Shown piece after piece: positions 19,919 through 30,646 of a stretch of 64,000 nt of DNA. The notes beneath the pieces are model-generated. The model was not told the DNA's origin and made no database searches. It was given only the letters and a program-made list of their open reading frames with translations. Made by a program: the position numbers and the translations under genes. Origin of the DNA: Ramlibacter tataouinensis TTB310 (GTDB taxonomy: Bacteria > Pseudomonadota > Gammaproteobacteria > Burkholderiales > Burkholderiaceae_C); contig NC_015677.1 of NCBI RefSeq assembly GCF_000215705.1, positions 2,120,001-2,184,000 on the forward strand, read 5' to 3'. The first letter of the stretch is position 1, and every line of letters starts with the position of its first letter.

Positions 19919-20712
19919 TGCGGCGGCGGCTTTGGCTCGCGGCAGCGGCTGCCGGGCTGGCGGCGTGCGCGGCACGGGCGCCACGCTCCGCCCCGCCGAT
20001 GGCCGAACTGGCGCCCACCGGCACGCTGCGCGCGGCCATCAACTTCGGCAATCCCATCCTGGCTGGCCGCGGGCCGGACGGCCAGCCGCGCGGCGTGTCG
20101 GTCGACCTGGCGCGCGAGGCCGGACGCCGGCTGGGCGTGCCGGTGGAGCTGGTGACCTTCAACTCGGCCGGCACCGTGGTCGAGGCCGTCAAGGCGCGCA
20201 GCGTGGACCTGGCCTTCGTGGCCATCGACCCGGTGCGCGCGGCCGACACGGAGTACACCGCCCCCTACGTCGTCATCGAAGGCGCCTATCTGGTGCGGGA
20301 GGGCTCGCCGCTGCGCAGCAATGAGGAGGTGGACCGTCCCGGCACGCGCGTGGCGGTCGGCCGCGGCAGCGCCTACGACCTGTTCCTCAGCCGTGAGCTG
20401 AAGTCGGCCACCCTGGTGCGGGCGCCGACCTCGCCCGCCGTCACCGACCTGTTCGTCGCACAGGACCTGGAGGTCGCCGCCGGCGTGAAGCAGCAGCTGG
20501 AGGCCGACGCGCGGCGCGTGCCGGGGCTGCGGCTGCTGCCGGGCCGCTTCATGGTGATCGAGCAGGCCATGGGCGTGCCCAAGGGCCGCACCGCCGCGCA
20601 GGCCTGGCTCAGCCGCTTCATCGAGGAGATGAAGGCCTCCGGCTTCGTCGCCGAGGCCCTGCGGCGCCATGGCATCGAAGGCGCCGCGGTCGCACTGCCG
20701 CGTGGCACCTAA
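19918..20712 (+). CDS. Amino-acid-type periplasmic solute-binding protein (family 3-like), lipoprotein candidate
   Basis: 264-residue exported protein. The N-terminus ends in AAGLAACAAR, a plausible lipobox. The body has the type-II binding-protein features LRAAINFGNPILAGRGPDGQPRGVSVDLAREAGRRLGVPVELV and GTVVEAVKARSVDLAFVAIDP, seen in polar amino-acid receptors. No permease or ATPase gene is adjacent, so it either uses a distant transporter or acts as a sensor or partner of the preceding hydrolase, to which it is translationally coupled. Confidence 0.82.
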   Translation: MRRRLWLAAAAAGLAACAARAPRSAPPMAELAPTGTLRAAINFGNPILAGRGPDGQPRGVSVDLAREAGRRLGVPVELVTFNSAGTVVEAVKARSVDLAFVAIDPVRAADTEYTAPYVVIEGAYLVREGSPLRSNEEVDRPGTRVAVGRGSAYDLFLSRELKSATLVRAPTSPAVTDLFVAQDLEVAAGVKQQLEADARRVPGLRLLPGRFMVIEQAMGVPKGRTAAQAWLSRFIEEMKASGFVAEALRRHGIEGAAVALPRGT

Positions 20713-20771
20713 CGCACGATGGCACAGACATTGCAGCGCTGTCCCGTCTTTTGCCGTAACTTGAGGAAGCC

Positions 20772-21785
20772 ATGCTCTCTTTCGATTTCTCTACCTCCCC
20801 GGCCGGACGCCGGGCCGCCCTGCGCGGCGGCGGCGCCGCGCTGCTGCTGGCCCTGGCCGGCCTGCCGGCTCAAGCCCAAACCGCCGACTGGCCGCAAAAA
20901 CCGGTGCAGATGGTGCTCTCGTTCCCGGCCGCCGGCGCCACCGACATCCTGGCGCGCGCCGTCGGCCAGAAGATGTCCGAGGCGCTGGGCCAGTCGGTGG
21001 TGGTGGAGAACCGCCCCGGCGCCGGCGGGAACATCGGCCTGCTGCACGCCGCCAAGGCCGCGCCGGACGGCCACACGGTGTACATGGCGGCGGTGACGAA
21101 CGCCGCCATCGCCGCGGCCGCCTACCCGCCGCAGCAGGCGCACCTGGTCAAGGACTTCGTGCCCGTCGCGGGCGTGGCCATCATCCCGCACATGCTGGTG
21201 GTGCCGGCCTCGCTGCCGGCGCAATCGGTCGGCCAGCTGATCGGCCTGCTCAAGAAGGAGCCGGGCAGGCACAACTTCGCCTCGCAGGGCGCCGGCACGC
21301 TGTCGCACCTGGAGTCCGAGGTCTTCAAGGCGTCCGCCGGGCTGGACATCGTGCACATCCCCTACAAGGGCAGTTCGCAGGCCCTGCCCGACCTGATGGC
21401 CGGCAGCGCCAGCCTGATGTTCGACAGCATCCCCGCCTCCATGCCGCACGTGAAGTCCGGCAAGCTGCGTGTACTGGCGGTCGCCTCCAGCAAGCGCATC
21501 GCCATGCTGCCGGACGTGCCCACCGTGGCCGAGAGCGGGGTCAAGGGCTTCGCGGCCGACAACGTGTTCGGCGTGGTCGCGCCCAAGGGCACGCCGCCCG
21601 CCGCGCTGGCGGCGCTGGCCAAGGCGGTGCGCTTTGCGATGGAGTCGCCCGAGCTGCGCCAGCGCATGCAGGAGCAGGGCGTGGAGTTGCGCTACACGCC
21701 GGCCGATGAGTTCGGCAAGCTGATCGGCGACGAGTTCCGCACCTGGGGACGGGCCGTGGAGCAGGCCAAGGTGCGGCTGGAATAA
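20772..21785 (+). CDS. Bug-family tripartite tricarboxylate transporter substrate-binding protein
   Basis: Exported binding protein of 337 residues; an N-terminal hydrophobic segment follows RRAALRGGG (a twin-Arg-like pattern). Family motifs are in order: WPQKPVQMVLSFPAAGATDILARAV, VVVENRPGAGGNIG, HIPYKGSSQALPDLMAG, and RVLAVASSKR. Bug proteins bind small carboxylates and are numerous orphans in the Comamonadaceae. No TctA/TctB membrane genes are nearby. It ends 7 bp before the gamma-glutamyltransferase gene, so the two form an operon. Confidence 0.9.
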   Translation: MLSFDFSTSPAGRRAALRGGGAALLLALAGLPAQAQTADWPQKPVQMVLSFPAAGATDILARAVGQKMSEALGQSVVVENRPGAGGNIGLLHAAKAAPDGHTVYMAAVTNAAIAAAAYPPQQAHLVKDFVPVAGVAIIPHMLVVPASLPAQSVGQLIGLLKKEPGRHNFASQGAGTLSHLESEVFKASAGLDIVHIPYKGSSQALPDLMAGSASLMFDSIPASMPHVKSGKLRVLAVASSKRIAMLPDVPTVAESGVKGFAADNVFGVVAPKGTPPAALAALAKAVRFAMESPELRQRMQEQGVELRYTPADEFGKLIGDEFRTWGRAVEQAKVRLE

Positions 21786-21792
21786 TCGGACC

Positions 21793-23406
21793 ATGTCTGA
21801 ATCCTCCGCCTCCTTCGCCCCGTCCTGGGACTTCCCGTACACCTCGCAGCGCATGCCGCTGCTGGCGCGCAACGTCGTCAGCACCTCGCAGCCGCTGGCG
21901 TCCGCCGCCGGCGCGCTGATCCTGGCCCGCGGCGGCAACGCCGTGGATGCGGCGCTCGCGACCGCCATCACGCTGACCGTGGTGGAGCCTTGCATGAACG
22001 GCATCGGCGGCGATGCCTTCTGCATCCTCTGGGACGGCACGCGCCTGCACGGCCTGAACGCCTCCGGCCGGGCGCCGCGCCGCTGGACGCCGGAGCATTT
22101 CGCCCGCTACGACGCCATGCCCTTGCGCGGCTGGGATTCGGTGACCGTTCCCGGCGCCGTGTCGGCCTGGCGCATGCTGTCGGACCGCTTCGGCACCCTC
22201 CCCTTCGCCGAACTGTTCGAGCCGGCCCTGCGCCACGCACGCGAGGGTTACCTGGTCTCGCCCACCGTTCGCCGGCAATGGCAGGCGCAGGTGCCGGAGC
22301 TGCTGCCGCAGCCCGGCTTCCGCGAGGCGTTCGCGCCGCGCGGCGAGGCGCCGCAGATCGGCGACCTGTTCATCTGCCCCGGCCAGGCCGACACGCTGGA
22401 GCGCATCGCGAAAAGCAAGGGCGAGGACTTCTACCGCGGCAGCCTGGCCCGGGCGATCGCCGACCACGCGCGCGCGACCGGCGGCCTCATCAGTGAGGAG
22501 GACCTCGCCGCGCACCAGGCCGACTGGGTCCAGCCGCTGTCGGTGCGCTACCGGGGCGTGGAACTGCACGAGATCGGCCCCAGCGGCCAGGGCATCGCCG
22601 CGCTGATGGCGCTGGGCATGCTGCAGCACCTGGACCTGCGGTCGGCCGGTCGCGACACCGCGCTGTCCCACCACCTGCAGATCGAAGCCATGAAGCTCGC
22701 GTTCGCGGACCTGCACGAGTACGTGGCGGACCCGGACGCGATGCGCGCGGTGACGGCCGAACACCTGCTGGCTCCCGGCTACCTGGCCAGTCGCGCCAGG
22801 CTGATCGACGCCGACCGCGCCGCGCCGGCGCGCCCGGGCGCGCCGGCCAGCGGCGGCACCGTGTACCTGACGGCGGCGGACCAGAGCGGGATGATGGTGT
22901 CCCTCATCCAGTCCAACTTCAAGGGCTTCGGCTCGGGCGTGGTGGTTCCGAACACCGGCATCGCCCTGCACAACCGCGGCTGGGGCTTTAACCTGAAGCC
23001 GGGCCATCCCAACCAGGTGGCGCCGCGCAAGCGCCCCTTCCACACCATCATCCCCGGCTTCCTGATGCAGGAGGGCCGTCCACTCATGAGCTTCGGCGTG
23101 ATGGGCGGCTCCATGCAGGCCCAGGGACACGTGCAGGTGGCGGTGCGCATCGCCGACCACGGCCAGAACCCCCAGGCAGCCAGCGACGCACCGCGCTGGC
23201 GCATCCACGACGACAACGTGACGGTGGCGGTGGAGTGGAACTTCCCGCCCGAGGCGATCGAGGGCCTGAAGTCACGCGGCCACGACGTGCGCGTGGCGCA
23301 GCGCTTCGACACCGAGTTCGGCTCGGCCCAGTTCGCGCTGAAGACCCAGCACGGCTACGTGGCCGCCTCCGACCACCGCAAGGACGGCTACCCGGTGGGG
23401 TTCTAG
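21793..23406 (+). CDS. Gamma-glutamyltransferase/transpeptidase-like enzyme (no signal peptide)
   Basis: Ntn-hydrolase of 537 residues that would cleave or transfer gamma-glutamyl groups, e.g. from glutathione. Family motifs include GGNAVDAALATAITLTVVEPCMNGIGG, SVTVPGAVSAW and SGQGIAALMALGML. The probable autoproteolysis site and new N-terminal Thr is in SGGTVYLTAADQSG, followed by LIQSNFKGFGSGVVVP. No signal peptide is visible, as in YwrD-like cytosolic members. The partner Bug protein upstream suggests uptake and processing of the same compound. Confidence 0.88.
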   Translation: MSESSASFAPSWDFPYTSQRMPLLARNVVSTSQPLASAAGALILARGGNAVDAALATAITLTVVEPCMNGIGGDAFCILWDGTRLHGLNASGRAPRRWTPEHFARYDAMPLRGWDSVTVPGAVSAWRMLSDRFGTLPFAELFEPALRHAREGYLVSPTVRRQWQAQVPELLPQPGFREAFAPRGEAPQIGDLFICPGQADTLERIAKSKGEDFYRGSLARAIADHARATGGLISEEDLAAHQADWVQPLSVRYRGVELHEIGPSGQGIAALMALGMLQHLDLRSAGRDTALSHHLQIEAMKLAFADLHEYVADPDAMRAVTAEHLLAPGYLASRARLIDADRAAPARPGAPASGGTVYLTAADQSGMMVSLIQSNFKGFGSGVVVPNTGIALHNRGWGFNLKPGHPNQVAPRKRPFHTIIPGFLMQEGRPLMSFGVMGGSMQAQGHVQVAVRIADHGQNPQAASDAPRWRIHDDNVTVAVEWNFPPEAIEGLKSRGHDVRVAQRFDTEFGSAQFALKTQHGYVAASDHRKDGYPVGF

Positions 23407-23462
23407 GAGCTGTCCTGCGCGCCGGGGAGGACACGAGCCCGACCCCGGCGGTTGCGGAAAGA

Positions 23463-24437
23463 TCACTCCACCACGAGCTTGCGCTCCGTGATCAGCTTGC
23501 GCCACTTGGCCGTTTCCGCGGCCACGGTGGCTCCCATCTGCTGAGGCGTCCCGCCGGTGGGCACCGCGCCCAGGATGGCCAGCCGCTTCTGCAGCTCCGG
23601 CTCCTTCAAAGCCGCGTTGAAGGCCGTGTTGATCTTCTGCACCACCTCCGGCGGCGTGCCGCGCGGGCCGTAGAGGCCGAACCAGTTGCTCACCTCGAAG
23701 TTCTTCAGTCCCTGCTCGTGCAGCGTCGGCACGTCGGGCAGGAAGGGCAGCCGCTTCAGGCTGGTCACGCCGATCACGCGCAGCTTGCCCTCCTTGATGT
23801 GCGGCATGGCCGTGACCACGTTGTCCATCAGCATGTGGACCTGGCCGGACACCATGTCGTTGAACACCAGGCCGGTGCCGCGGTACGGGATGTGCGTCAT
23901 GAACACGCCCGCTTCCGCCTTGAACAGCTCGCCGCTGAGATGGCTGTTGGTGCCGTTGCCGCTGGAGCCGAAGTTGAGCTTGCCGGGCTGCGATTTCGCC
24001 AGCTTGATGAACTCCTGCAGGTTGTTCACCGGCAGCGTCTTGGACGCCACCATCACGCTGGTGGTGCTGGCCACGTCGACGATGGGCACGAAATCGCGCT
24101 CGACGCTGTAGGGCGTCTTGGGATTGATCAGCGGGCCGATGGAGTGGGTGCTGCCGGTGGCCATCAGCAGGGTGTAGCCGTCCGGGTCGGCCTTGGCCAC
24201 CAGGTCCGAGCCTATCGTGCCGCCGGCGCCCGGCTTGTTGTCGATCACGATGGGCTGGCCCAGCTTTTCGGCCGCGTGGAGCGTGATGGCGCGGGCCAGC
24301 ACGTCGGTGGCACCGCCCGCCGGGAACGGCACGACCAGGCGAACCGGTTTGCCGGGATAGGCTTGCGCGGCGGCGCTGCCTGCGCCCAGGGTCAGACCGA
24401 GGGCGATGAACAGGCTGGAGAGTTGTCTTCGATTCAT
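23463..24437 (-). CDS. Bug-family tripartite tricarboxylate transporter substrate-binding protein
   Basis: 324-residue exported protein, a second Bug member, convergent with the gamma-glutamyltransferase gene. A signal peptide (MNRRQLSSLFIALGLTLGAGSAAAQ) precedes the motifs YPGKPVRLVVPFPAGGATDVLARAI, IVIDNKPGAGGTIG, and THIPYRGTGLVFNDMVSG. The start was set at 24437 because it gives a clean signal peptide. The ligand is unknown. Confidence 0.9.
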   Translation of the reverse strand: MNRRQLSSLFIALGLTLGAGSAAAQAYPGKPVRLVVPFPAGGATDVLARAITLHAAEKLGQPIVIDNKPGAGGTIGSDLVAKADPDGYTLLMATGSTHSIGPLINPKTPYSVERDFVPIVDVASTTSVMVASKTLPVNNLQEFIKLAKSQPGKLNFGSSGNGTNSHLSGELFKAEAGVFMTHIPYRGTGLVFNDMVSGQVHMLMDNVVTAMPHIKEGKLRVIGVTSLKRLPFLPDVPTLHEQGLKNFEVSNWFGLYGPRGTPPEVVQKINTAFNAALKEPELQKRLAILGAVPTGGTPQQMGATVAAETAKWRKLITERKLVVE

Positions 24438-24564
24438 GAGGCAGTTACTGCTGGACGGTGGGCGACGATGATCGCATAGCGAGCAGGCGTCATGCCATCG
24501 CCGTAAAATCCCCGGCTCCCGCCACCTGCCCGGCCGCAGACGCCCGCCGGGCTCGCCACTTCCC

Positions 24565-26510
24565 ATGTCACTGCTCTACCACCAGCTCGAGCTGCTCGCG
24601 CCGGCGCGCGACGCCGACATCGGCATCGAAGCCATCAACCACGGTGCCGATGCCGTGTACATCGGCGGCCCGGGTTTCGGCACGCGCACCGCTTCGGCAG
24701 CCGCATCTTCATCACCCTCAACACCATCCTGAGGGACGACGAGCTGGAGCCGGCACTGCGCATGGCCCGGGACGTCTGGAACGCCGGCGCCGACGTGCTG
24801 ATCGTGCAGGACATGGGCCTGCTGGAGCTGGACCTGCCGCCCATCCAGCTGCACGCCAGCACGCAGACCGACATCCGCACGCCCGAGAAGGCCCGCTTCC
24901 TGCAGGACGTGGGCTTCTCGCAGATCGTGCTGGCGCGCGAACTCACGCTGGAGCAGATCCGCGACATCCACGGCGCGCTGGACGCCGAGCGCTGCAAGCT
25001 GGAGTTCTTCGTCCATGGCGCGCTGTGCGTGGCCTACAGCGGCCAGTGCTACATCAGCCATGCCCACACCGGCCGCAGCGCCAACCGGGGCGACTGCAGC
25101 CAGGCCTGCCGCCTGCCCTACCACGTCACCGACGCCCAGGGCCGCTTCATCGCGCACGACAAGCACGTGCTCTCGATGAAGGACAACAACCAGAGCGCCA
25201 ACCTGGCGGCGCTGGTGGACGCCGGCGTGCGCAGCTTCAAGATCGAGGGCCGCTACAAGGACATGGGCTACGTGAAGAACATCACCGCCCACTACCGCAA
25301 GCTGCTGGACGAACTGGTCGAGGCGCGCGAAGGCAGCGGCCGTCCGCTGGCGCGCGCATCCAGCGGCCGCGCCACGTTCACCTTCACGCCCGACCCCGAC
25401 CAGAACTTCAACCGCGAGTTCACCGACTACTTCGTCAACGGCCGGCAGGACGACATCGGCGCGTTCGACTCGCCCAAGAACCCCGGCCAGGCCATAGGCT
25501 GGGTGACGCGGGTGGGGCCGAACTGGGTCGAGCTGGAATGCGCCGACACCCGGACCCTGCTGCACAACGGCGACGGCCTGTGCTACTACGACCTGCAAAA
25601 GGAGCTGGTAGGCATGGCCATCAACCGGGCCGAGCCGGCCGGCAAGCCGGGCCGGTGGCGGGTGTTCCCCAAGGACCCGGTCGCCGATTTTCGCGACCTG
25701 CGCAAGGGCACGCAGGTCAACCGCAACCGCGACATGAGCTGGGTGCGGGTGCTGGAGAAGAAGTCGAGCGATCGGCGCATCCGTGTGTGGGCCGAGTTCG
25801 CGGAGACCGCGGACGGCTTCAGCCTCGCCCTCACCGACGAGGACGGCCACGTCGGCTCGGCCGCGCTGCCGCACGTCAAGGAGCCGGTCCGCGAGGCCGC
25901 ACGCAACGAAGCAAGCCTGCGCGAGCAGCTGGGGCGCTTCGGCAGCACGATCTTCGAACCGCTGGACATCCGGCTGCGGCTGTCCCGGCCCTGGTTCGTG
26001 CCGGCCTCGCTGCTGAACGCGCTGCGCCGCGATGCCGTCGCGGCGCTGGAGGCGACTCGGGCCAAGGCCTACCAGCGCCCGGTGCGTGCGGCGGCCGTGG
26101 AGCCGCCCGTGCCCTACCCCGAGGACACGCTCAGCTACCTGGCCAACGTCTTCAACCAGAAGGCGCACGACTTCTACCGCAAGCATGGGGTGCAGGTGGT
26201 CGACGCCGCCTATGAGAGCCACGAGGAGGAAGGCGAGGTCAGCCTCATGATCACCAAGCACTGCGTGCGCTGATCCATGAGCCTGTGCCCCAAGCAGGCC
26301 AAGGGCGTGATCGGCGTCAAGGGCACGGTCAAGGCGGAGCCGCTGCAGCTGGTCAACGGCAAGGAGAAGCTCACCCTGCGCTTCGACTGCAAGCCGTGCG
26401 AGATGCACGTGGTCGGCAGGATGAAAAGCTCGGTGAAGAACCAGCGCGCCCGCGAGATGGCCGAGGCGCCGCTGGTGTTCTACCGGACCCGGCCAGCGCG
26501 CCCGGCCTGA
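24565..26510 (+). pseudogene. RlhA/YdcP-like U32 family protein, disrupted by an internal deletion/frameshift and an in-frame stop
   Basis: The intact family carries out Fe-S/prephenate-dependent hydroxylation of a 23S rRNA cytidine (RlhA). Three blocks are visible. 24565-24692 encodes the normal N-terminus (MSLLYHQLELLAPARDAD ... AVYIGGPGFGTR). The gene resumes in another frame from about 24684 with AHRFGSRIFITLNTIL and runs to TGA at 26271. Homologues have about 20 residues between GFGAR and AHRFGSR that are absent here. After the stop the same frame continues (26277-26510) with SLCPKQAKGV and DCKPCEMHVVG, the conserved C-terminus. If expressed, an internal start such as ATG 24762 would give a protein lacking both ends. 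Assembly error is an alternative. Confidence 0.7.
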
Positions 26511-26513
26511 GGC

Positions 26514-29500
26514 TCAGCCCACCCACTTCCTCGCGTTGCGCCAGATGCGCAGCCAGGGGCTGGCGCCGTTGACGTCGCCGCCGGACCAGCTCATCTGGAT
26601 GTTGCGGAACACGCGCTCGGCGTGCGGCATCATGGCCGTGAAGCGCCCGTCGGCGGTGGTCACGGCCGTCAGGCCGCCCGGACTGCCGTTGGGATTGAGC
26701 GGATAGGCCTCGGTGGGCCGGCCGTGGTGGTCGGTGAAGCGCATGGCGGCGATGACCCGGCCCGGGTCGCCGCGGCGCGCGAAGTTGGCATAGCCCTCGC
26801 CGTGCGCCACCACGATGGGCAGGCGGCTGCCGGTCATGCCGTCGAAGAACAGGCTGGGGGACTCCAGCACCTCCACCTGCGACAGGCGCGCCTCGTAGCG
26901 CTCGCTGCGGTTGGTGGTGAACCGGGGCCAGCCCTGGGCACCGGGGATGATGTCGGCCAGCTCGGCCAGCATCTGGCAGCCGTTGCACACGCCCAGGGCG
27001 AAGCTGTCCGTGCGGGCGAAGAAAGCCTGGAACTGCTCCGACAGCCGGGGGTTGAAGGTGATGCTGCGGGCCCAGCCGATGCCGGCGCCCAGCGTGTCGC
27101 CGTAGCTGAAGCCGCCGCAGGCGACGAAGCCCTTGAAGTCGGGCAGCCGGGCGCGGCCGGCCTGCAGGTCGCTCATGTGCACGTCCACCGGGTCGAAGCC
27201 CGCCAGGTCGAAGCAGTAGGCCATCTCGACATGCGAGTTGACGCCCTGCTCGCGCAGGATCGCGACCTTGGGTCGCGCCAGGTTCAGGAACGGCGCGGCG
27301 ACGTCCTCCTGCGGGTCGAAGCTGGGGGCGAACTGCAGCCCGGGATCATTCGGATCGCCCGCAGCCGCATGCTCGGCATCGGCCCCGGCCGGGTTGTCGC
27401 GCTGCCGGCAGATCTTCCAGCTCACGCTGTCCCAGACCTGGTGCAGGTCGGCCAGCTGGGCGCTGAACACGGCCTTGGTGTCGCGCCAGACCTGCACCTG
27501 GCCCTTGCCGATGTCGATCTCCGAAGATTGCGGCCGGGTCTTGCCCACGAAGTGGCTGAACCTCGACAGGCCGTGCGCGCGCAGCACCTGCATCACCTCG
27601 TTGCGCTGGTCGGTGCGCACCTGCAGCAGCACGCCCAGCTCCTCGTTGAACAAGGCCTTGAGCGTCAGCTCGTCGCGGCGCGCGCCGACCTGCGTGGCCC
27701 AGTTCTTGGCATCGCCGTACTCGGCGCGGCTGTCGCTGATGCCGTCGCCCTCGGTCACCAGCAGGTCCACGTTGAGCGACACGCCCACCTGGCCGGCGAA
27801 GGCCATCTCGCAGGCCGCCGCGAACAGGCCGCCGTCGCTGCGGTCGTGGTAGGCCAGCAGGCGGCCCTGGGCGCGCAGTGCGTTCACGGCGCCGACCAGG
27901 TTCACCAGGTCCCGCGGATCGTCCAGGTCGGGCACCATGCCGCCGGGCTGGCCGAGCACCTGCGCCAGGATGCTGCCGCCCATGCGGTTCCGGCCCTTGC
28001 CCAGGTCGACGAGCACCAGGGTGGTGTCGGCGGCAGACTCGAGCTGCGGCGTCAGGGTGCCGCGCACGTCGGCCAGGGTGGCGAAGGCGCTGACCACCAG
28101 GCTGACCGGCGACACCACCTTCTTCGGCGCCCCGCCCTCCTGCCCGCTGCCGGAGGGGCCTTGCCATACGGTGCGCATGGACAGGCTGTCCTTGCCCACG
28201 GGGATGGAGATGCCCAGCGCCGGGCACAGCTCCAGGCCTACGGCCTTCACCGTCTCGTACAGCGCGGCGTCCTCGCCCGGCTCGCCGCAGGCGGCCATCC
28301 AGTTGGCCGACAGCTTGACCCGCGGCAGCTCGATGGGGGCGGCCAGCAGGTTGGTGATGGCCTCGGCCACTGCCATGCGGCCGGACGCCGGCGCGTCGAT
28401 GGCGGCCAGCGGCGTGCGCTCGCCCATGCTCATGGCCTCGCCGGCGAAGCCCTGGAAGTCCGCCAGTGTCACCGCGCAGTCCGCCACCGGCACCTGCCAG
28501 GGGCCCACCATCTGATCCCGGTGCGACAGGCCACCCACCGTGCGGTCGCCGATGGTGATCAGGAAACGCTTGGAAGCCACCGTGGGATGCGACAGGACCT
28601 GGATGACCGCGTCCTGCAGGACCACGCCCGCCAGATCGACGGGCGGCACCTCGCGCCGCACGCTCTTCACGTCGCGGTGCATCTTGGGTGGCTTGCCGAG
28701 GAGCACGTCCATGGGCATGTCCACGGGCGCGCGGGCCCCGTCATCGGCCACCACCAGCTGGCGCTCCTCGGTCGCCAGGCCGACCACCGCGAACGGGCAG
28801 CGCTCGCGCTCGCAGAAAGCCTGGAACTGCGGCAGCGACTCGGGCGCGATCGCCATCACGTAGCGCTCCTGGCTCTCGTTGCACCAGATCTCCTTGGGCG
28901 CCAGGCCGGACTCCTCCAGCGGGATCCTGCGCAGGTCGAAGCGGGCGCCGCGGCCGGCGTCGTTGGTCAGCTCGGGAAAAGCGTTGGACAGGCCGCCGGC
29001 GCCCACGTCGTGGATGGCCAGGATGGGGTTGTCCTCGCCCAGCGACCAGCAATGGTTGATCACCTCCTGGGCGCGCCGCTCGATCTCGGGGTTGCCGCGC
29101 TGCACCGAGTCGAAGTCCAGCTCGGCCGCGTTGGCGCCGGTGGCCATGGAACTGGCCGCGCCGCCGCCCATGCCGATGCGCATGCCCGGCCCGCCCAGCT
29201 GCACCAGCAGGGTGCCGGCCGGGAACTCGATCTTGTGCGTCAGCCCGGCGTCGATGCTGCCGACGCCGCCGGCGATCATGATGGGCTTGTGGTAGCCGCG
29301 CACCACGCCGGCCACGGTCTGCTCGTACTCGCGGAAGTAGCCGCCCAGGTTGGGCCGGCCGAACTCGTTGTTGAAGGCGGCGCCGCCCAGCGGCCCCTCG
29401 GTCATGATCTGCAGCGGGCTGGCGATGTGCTCGGGCTTGCCGTTGGGGCCGTCCCACAGGCGCGATACCGAGAAGCCGGTCAGGCCGGCCTTGGGCTTCG

Positions 29501-30524
29501 CGCCGCGGCCGGTGGCGCCCTCGTCGCGGATCTCTCCGCCGGCGCCGGTGGCCGCGCCCGCGAAGGGCGAGATGGCGGTCGGGTGGTTGTGCGTCTCCAC
29601 CTTCATCAGCACGTGCTGCAGGCGGCTGCGCTTCCGGTAGCTGCCCGGTATCACCGCACCAGGAGCGGACGCGGACTGGGGCAGGAACAGCTCGGCCTGC
29701 GAGCCTTCCATGACGGCCGCGTTGTCGGAGTACGCCACCACCGTGTGCTGTGGCGCGGCGCGGTGGGTGTGGCGGATCATGCCGAACAGGCTGTGCTCCT
29801 GCGGCACGCCGTCGATGGTGAAGCGGGCGTTGAAGATCTTGTGGCGGCAGTGCTCGCTGTTGGCCTGGGCGAACATCATCAGCTCGACATCGCTGGGGTT
29901 GCGCCCCAGCCCGCGGAAGGCCTCCACCAGGTACTCGATCTCGTCGTCGGCCAGCGCCAGCCCGAAGCGGCTGTTGGCCGCCTCCAGCGCGGCCCGCTCG
30001 CCGCCCAGCAGGTCCACCTGCTCCATGGCCGCCGGCTCGAGCTCATCGAAGAGCCGGTGCGCGGCACCGCGGTCCGGCAGGACGCTCTCGGTCATGCGGT
30101 CGTGCAGCAGCGCGGCGATGGCGGCCCGCTGCGCCGGGTCCAGCGCGGCCTTGCCGCCGAGCAGCGAGCCCTTGAGGCCGAGGCGGTACTCGACGATGCG
30201 CTCCACGCGCTTGAGCCGAAGGCCGCAGTTGTGGGCGATGTCGGTGGCCTTGGACGCCCAGGGCGACACGGTGCCCAGGCGCGGCGTGACCACGATCAGC
30301 TCGCCGGCCGCCTCCCCGGTGTGCGGCTCCCCGTACGTCAGCAGGGCCGCCAGCCGCTGCCGGTCGGCCTCGGACGGCGCGGATTCCCAGGCAGCCAGGT
30401 GGACGAAGCGCGCCGAGACCGACTGGAGCCGGTCGTGCACGGCCTGGAGGCGGGGAAGCAGTTGCTGGACGCGGAACTCGCTGAGGGCGCTGCCGCCCTC
30501 GAAGTCGGTGATGTGCAGGGTCAC
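26514..30524 (-). CDS. purL: Phosphoribosylformylglycinamidine synthase (large, fused form)
   Basis: Fourth step of de novo purine synthesis: FGAR plus glutamine and ATP to FGAM; cytosolic. 1336 residues, the size of the single-chain gamma-proteobacterial-type enzyme. Visible features are an N-terminal PurS-like part, [31 protein letters not shown] in the synthetase core, repeated GGLSNAFPE and GKDSLSMRT motifs, and a C-terminal glutamine amidotransferase with its catalytic Cys in [16 protein letters not shown] at 30524 was chosen because [11 protein letters not shown] is the usual N-terminus. It converges on the disrupted U32 gene with a 3-bp gap. Confidence 0.95.
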   Translation of the reverse strand: MTLHITDFEGGSALSEFRVQQLLPRLQAVHDRLQSVSARFVHLAAWESAPSEADRQRLAALLTYGEPHTGEAAGELIVVTPRLGTVSPWASKATDIAHNCGLRLKRVERIVEYRLGLKGSLLGGKAALDPAQRAAIAALLHDRMTESVLPDRGAAHRLFDELEPAAMEQVDLLGGERAALEAANSRFGLALADDEIEYLVEAFRGLGRNPSDVELMMFAQANSEHCRHKIFNARFTIDGVPQEHSLFGMIRHTHRAAPQHTVVAYSDNAAVMEGSQAELFLPQSASAPGAVIPGSYRKRSRLQHVLMKVETHNHPTAISPFAGAATGAGGEIRDEGATGRGAKPKAGLTGFSVSRLWDGPNGKPEHIASPLQIMTEGPLGGAAFNNEFGRPNLGGYFREYEQTVAGVVRGYHKPIMIAGGVGSIDAGLTHKIEFPAGTLLVQLGGPGMRIGMGGGAASSMATGANAAELDFDSVQRGNPEIERRAQEVINHCWSLGEDNPILAIHDVGAGGLSNAFPELTNDAGRGARFDLRRIPLEESGLAPKEIWCNESQERYVMAIAPESLPQFQAFCERERCPFAVVGLATEERQLVVADDGARAPVDMPMDVLLGKPPKMHRDVKSVRREVPPVDLAGVVLQDAVIQVLSHPTVASKRFLITIGDRTVGGLSHRDQMVGPWQVPVADCAVTLADFQGFAGEAMSMGERTPLAAIDAPASGRMAVAEAITNLLAAPIELPRVKLSANWMAACGEPGEDAALYETVKAVGLELCPALGISIPVGKDSLSMRTVWQGPSGSGQEGGAPKKVVSPVSLVVSAFATLADVRGTLTPQLESAADTTLVLVDLGKGRNRMGGSILAQVLGQPGGMVPDLDDPRDLVNLVGAVNALRAQGRLLAYHDRSDGGLFAAACEMAFAGQVGVSLNVDLLVTEGDGISDSRAEYGDAKNWATQVGARRDELTLKALFNEELGVLLQVRTDQRNEVMQVLRAHGLSRFSHFVGKTRPQSSEIDIGKGQVQVWRDTKAVFSAQLADLHQVWDSVSWKICRQRDNPAGADAEHAAAGDPNDPGLQFAPSFDPQEDVAAPFLNLARPKVAILREQGVNSHVEMAYCFDLAGFDPVDVHMSDLQAGRARLPDFKGFVACGGFSYGDTLGAGIGWARSITFNPRLSEQFQAFFARTDSFALGVCNGCQMLAELADIIPGAQGWPRFTTNRSERYEARLSQVEVLESPSLFFDGMTGSRLPIVVAHGEGYANFARRGDPGRVIAAMRFTDHHGRPTEAYPLNPNGSPGGLTAVTTADGRFTAMMPHAERVFRNIQMSWSGGDVNGASPWLRIWRNARKWVG

Positions 30525-30629
30525 GGGTGTTGCCTGTGGGTGGAGCCGGGGCCGGAAACCGGGGCGGCGCACCGCTGACTGGGGAGCGCCGCAGAGCCCG
30601 TCATTGTACCGGCACGGTATTTTTCACTC

Positions 30630-30646
30630 TGGGATAATCCCGCGTC
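30630..30646 (+). promoter_or_regulatory. Possible extended -10 promoter just upstream of map
   Basis: TGG followed by GATAAT (30630-30638) resembles an extended -10 element. The map ATG begins only 8 bases after it and no Shine-Dalgarno sequence is present, so a transcript from here would be leaderless or nearly so. No good -35 lies at the standard distance. Confidence 0.3.

Noticed and set aside
26622..30578. Very long open frame opposite purL
   Set aside because: Antisense of a clear full-length PurL; composition is that of a GC-rich shadow frame.
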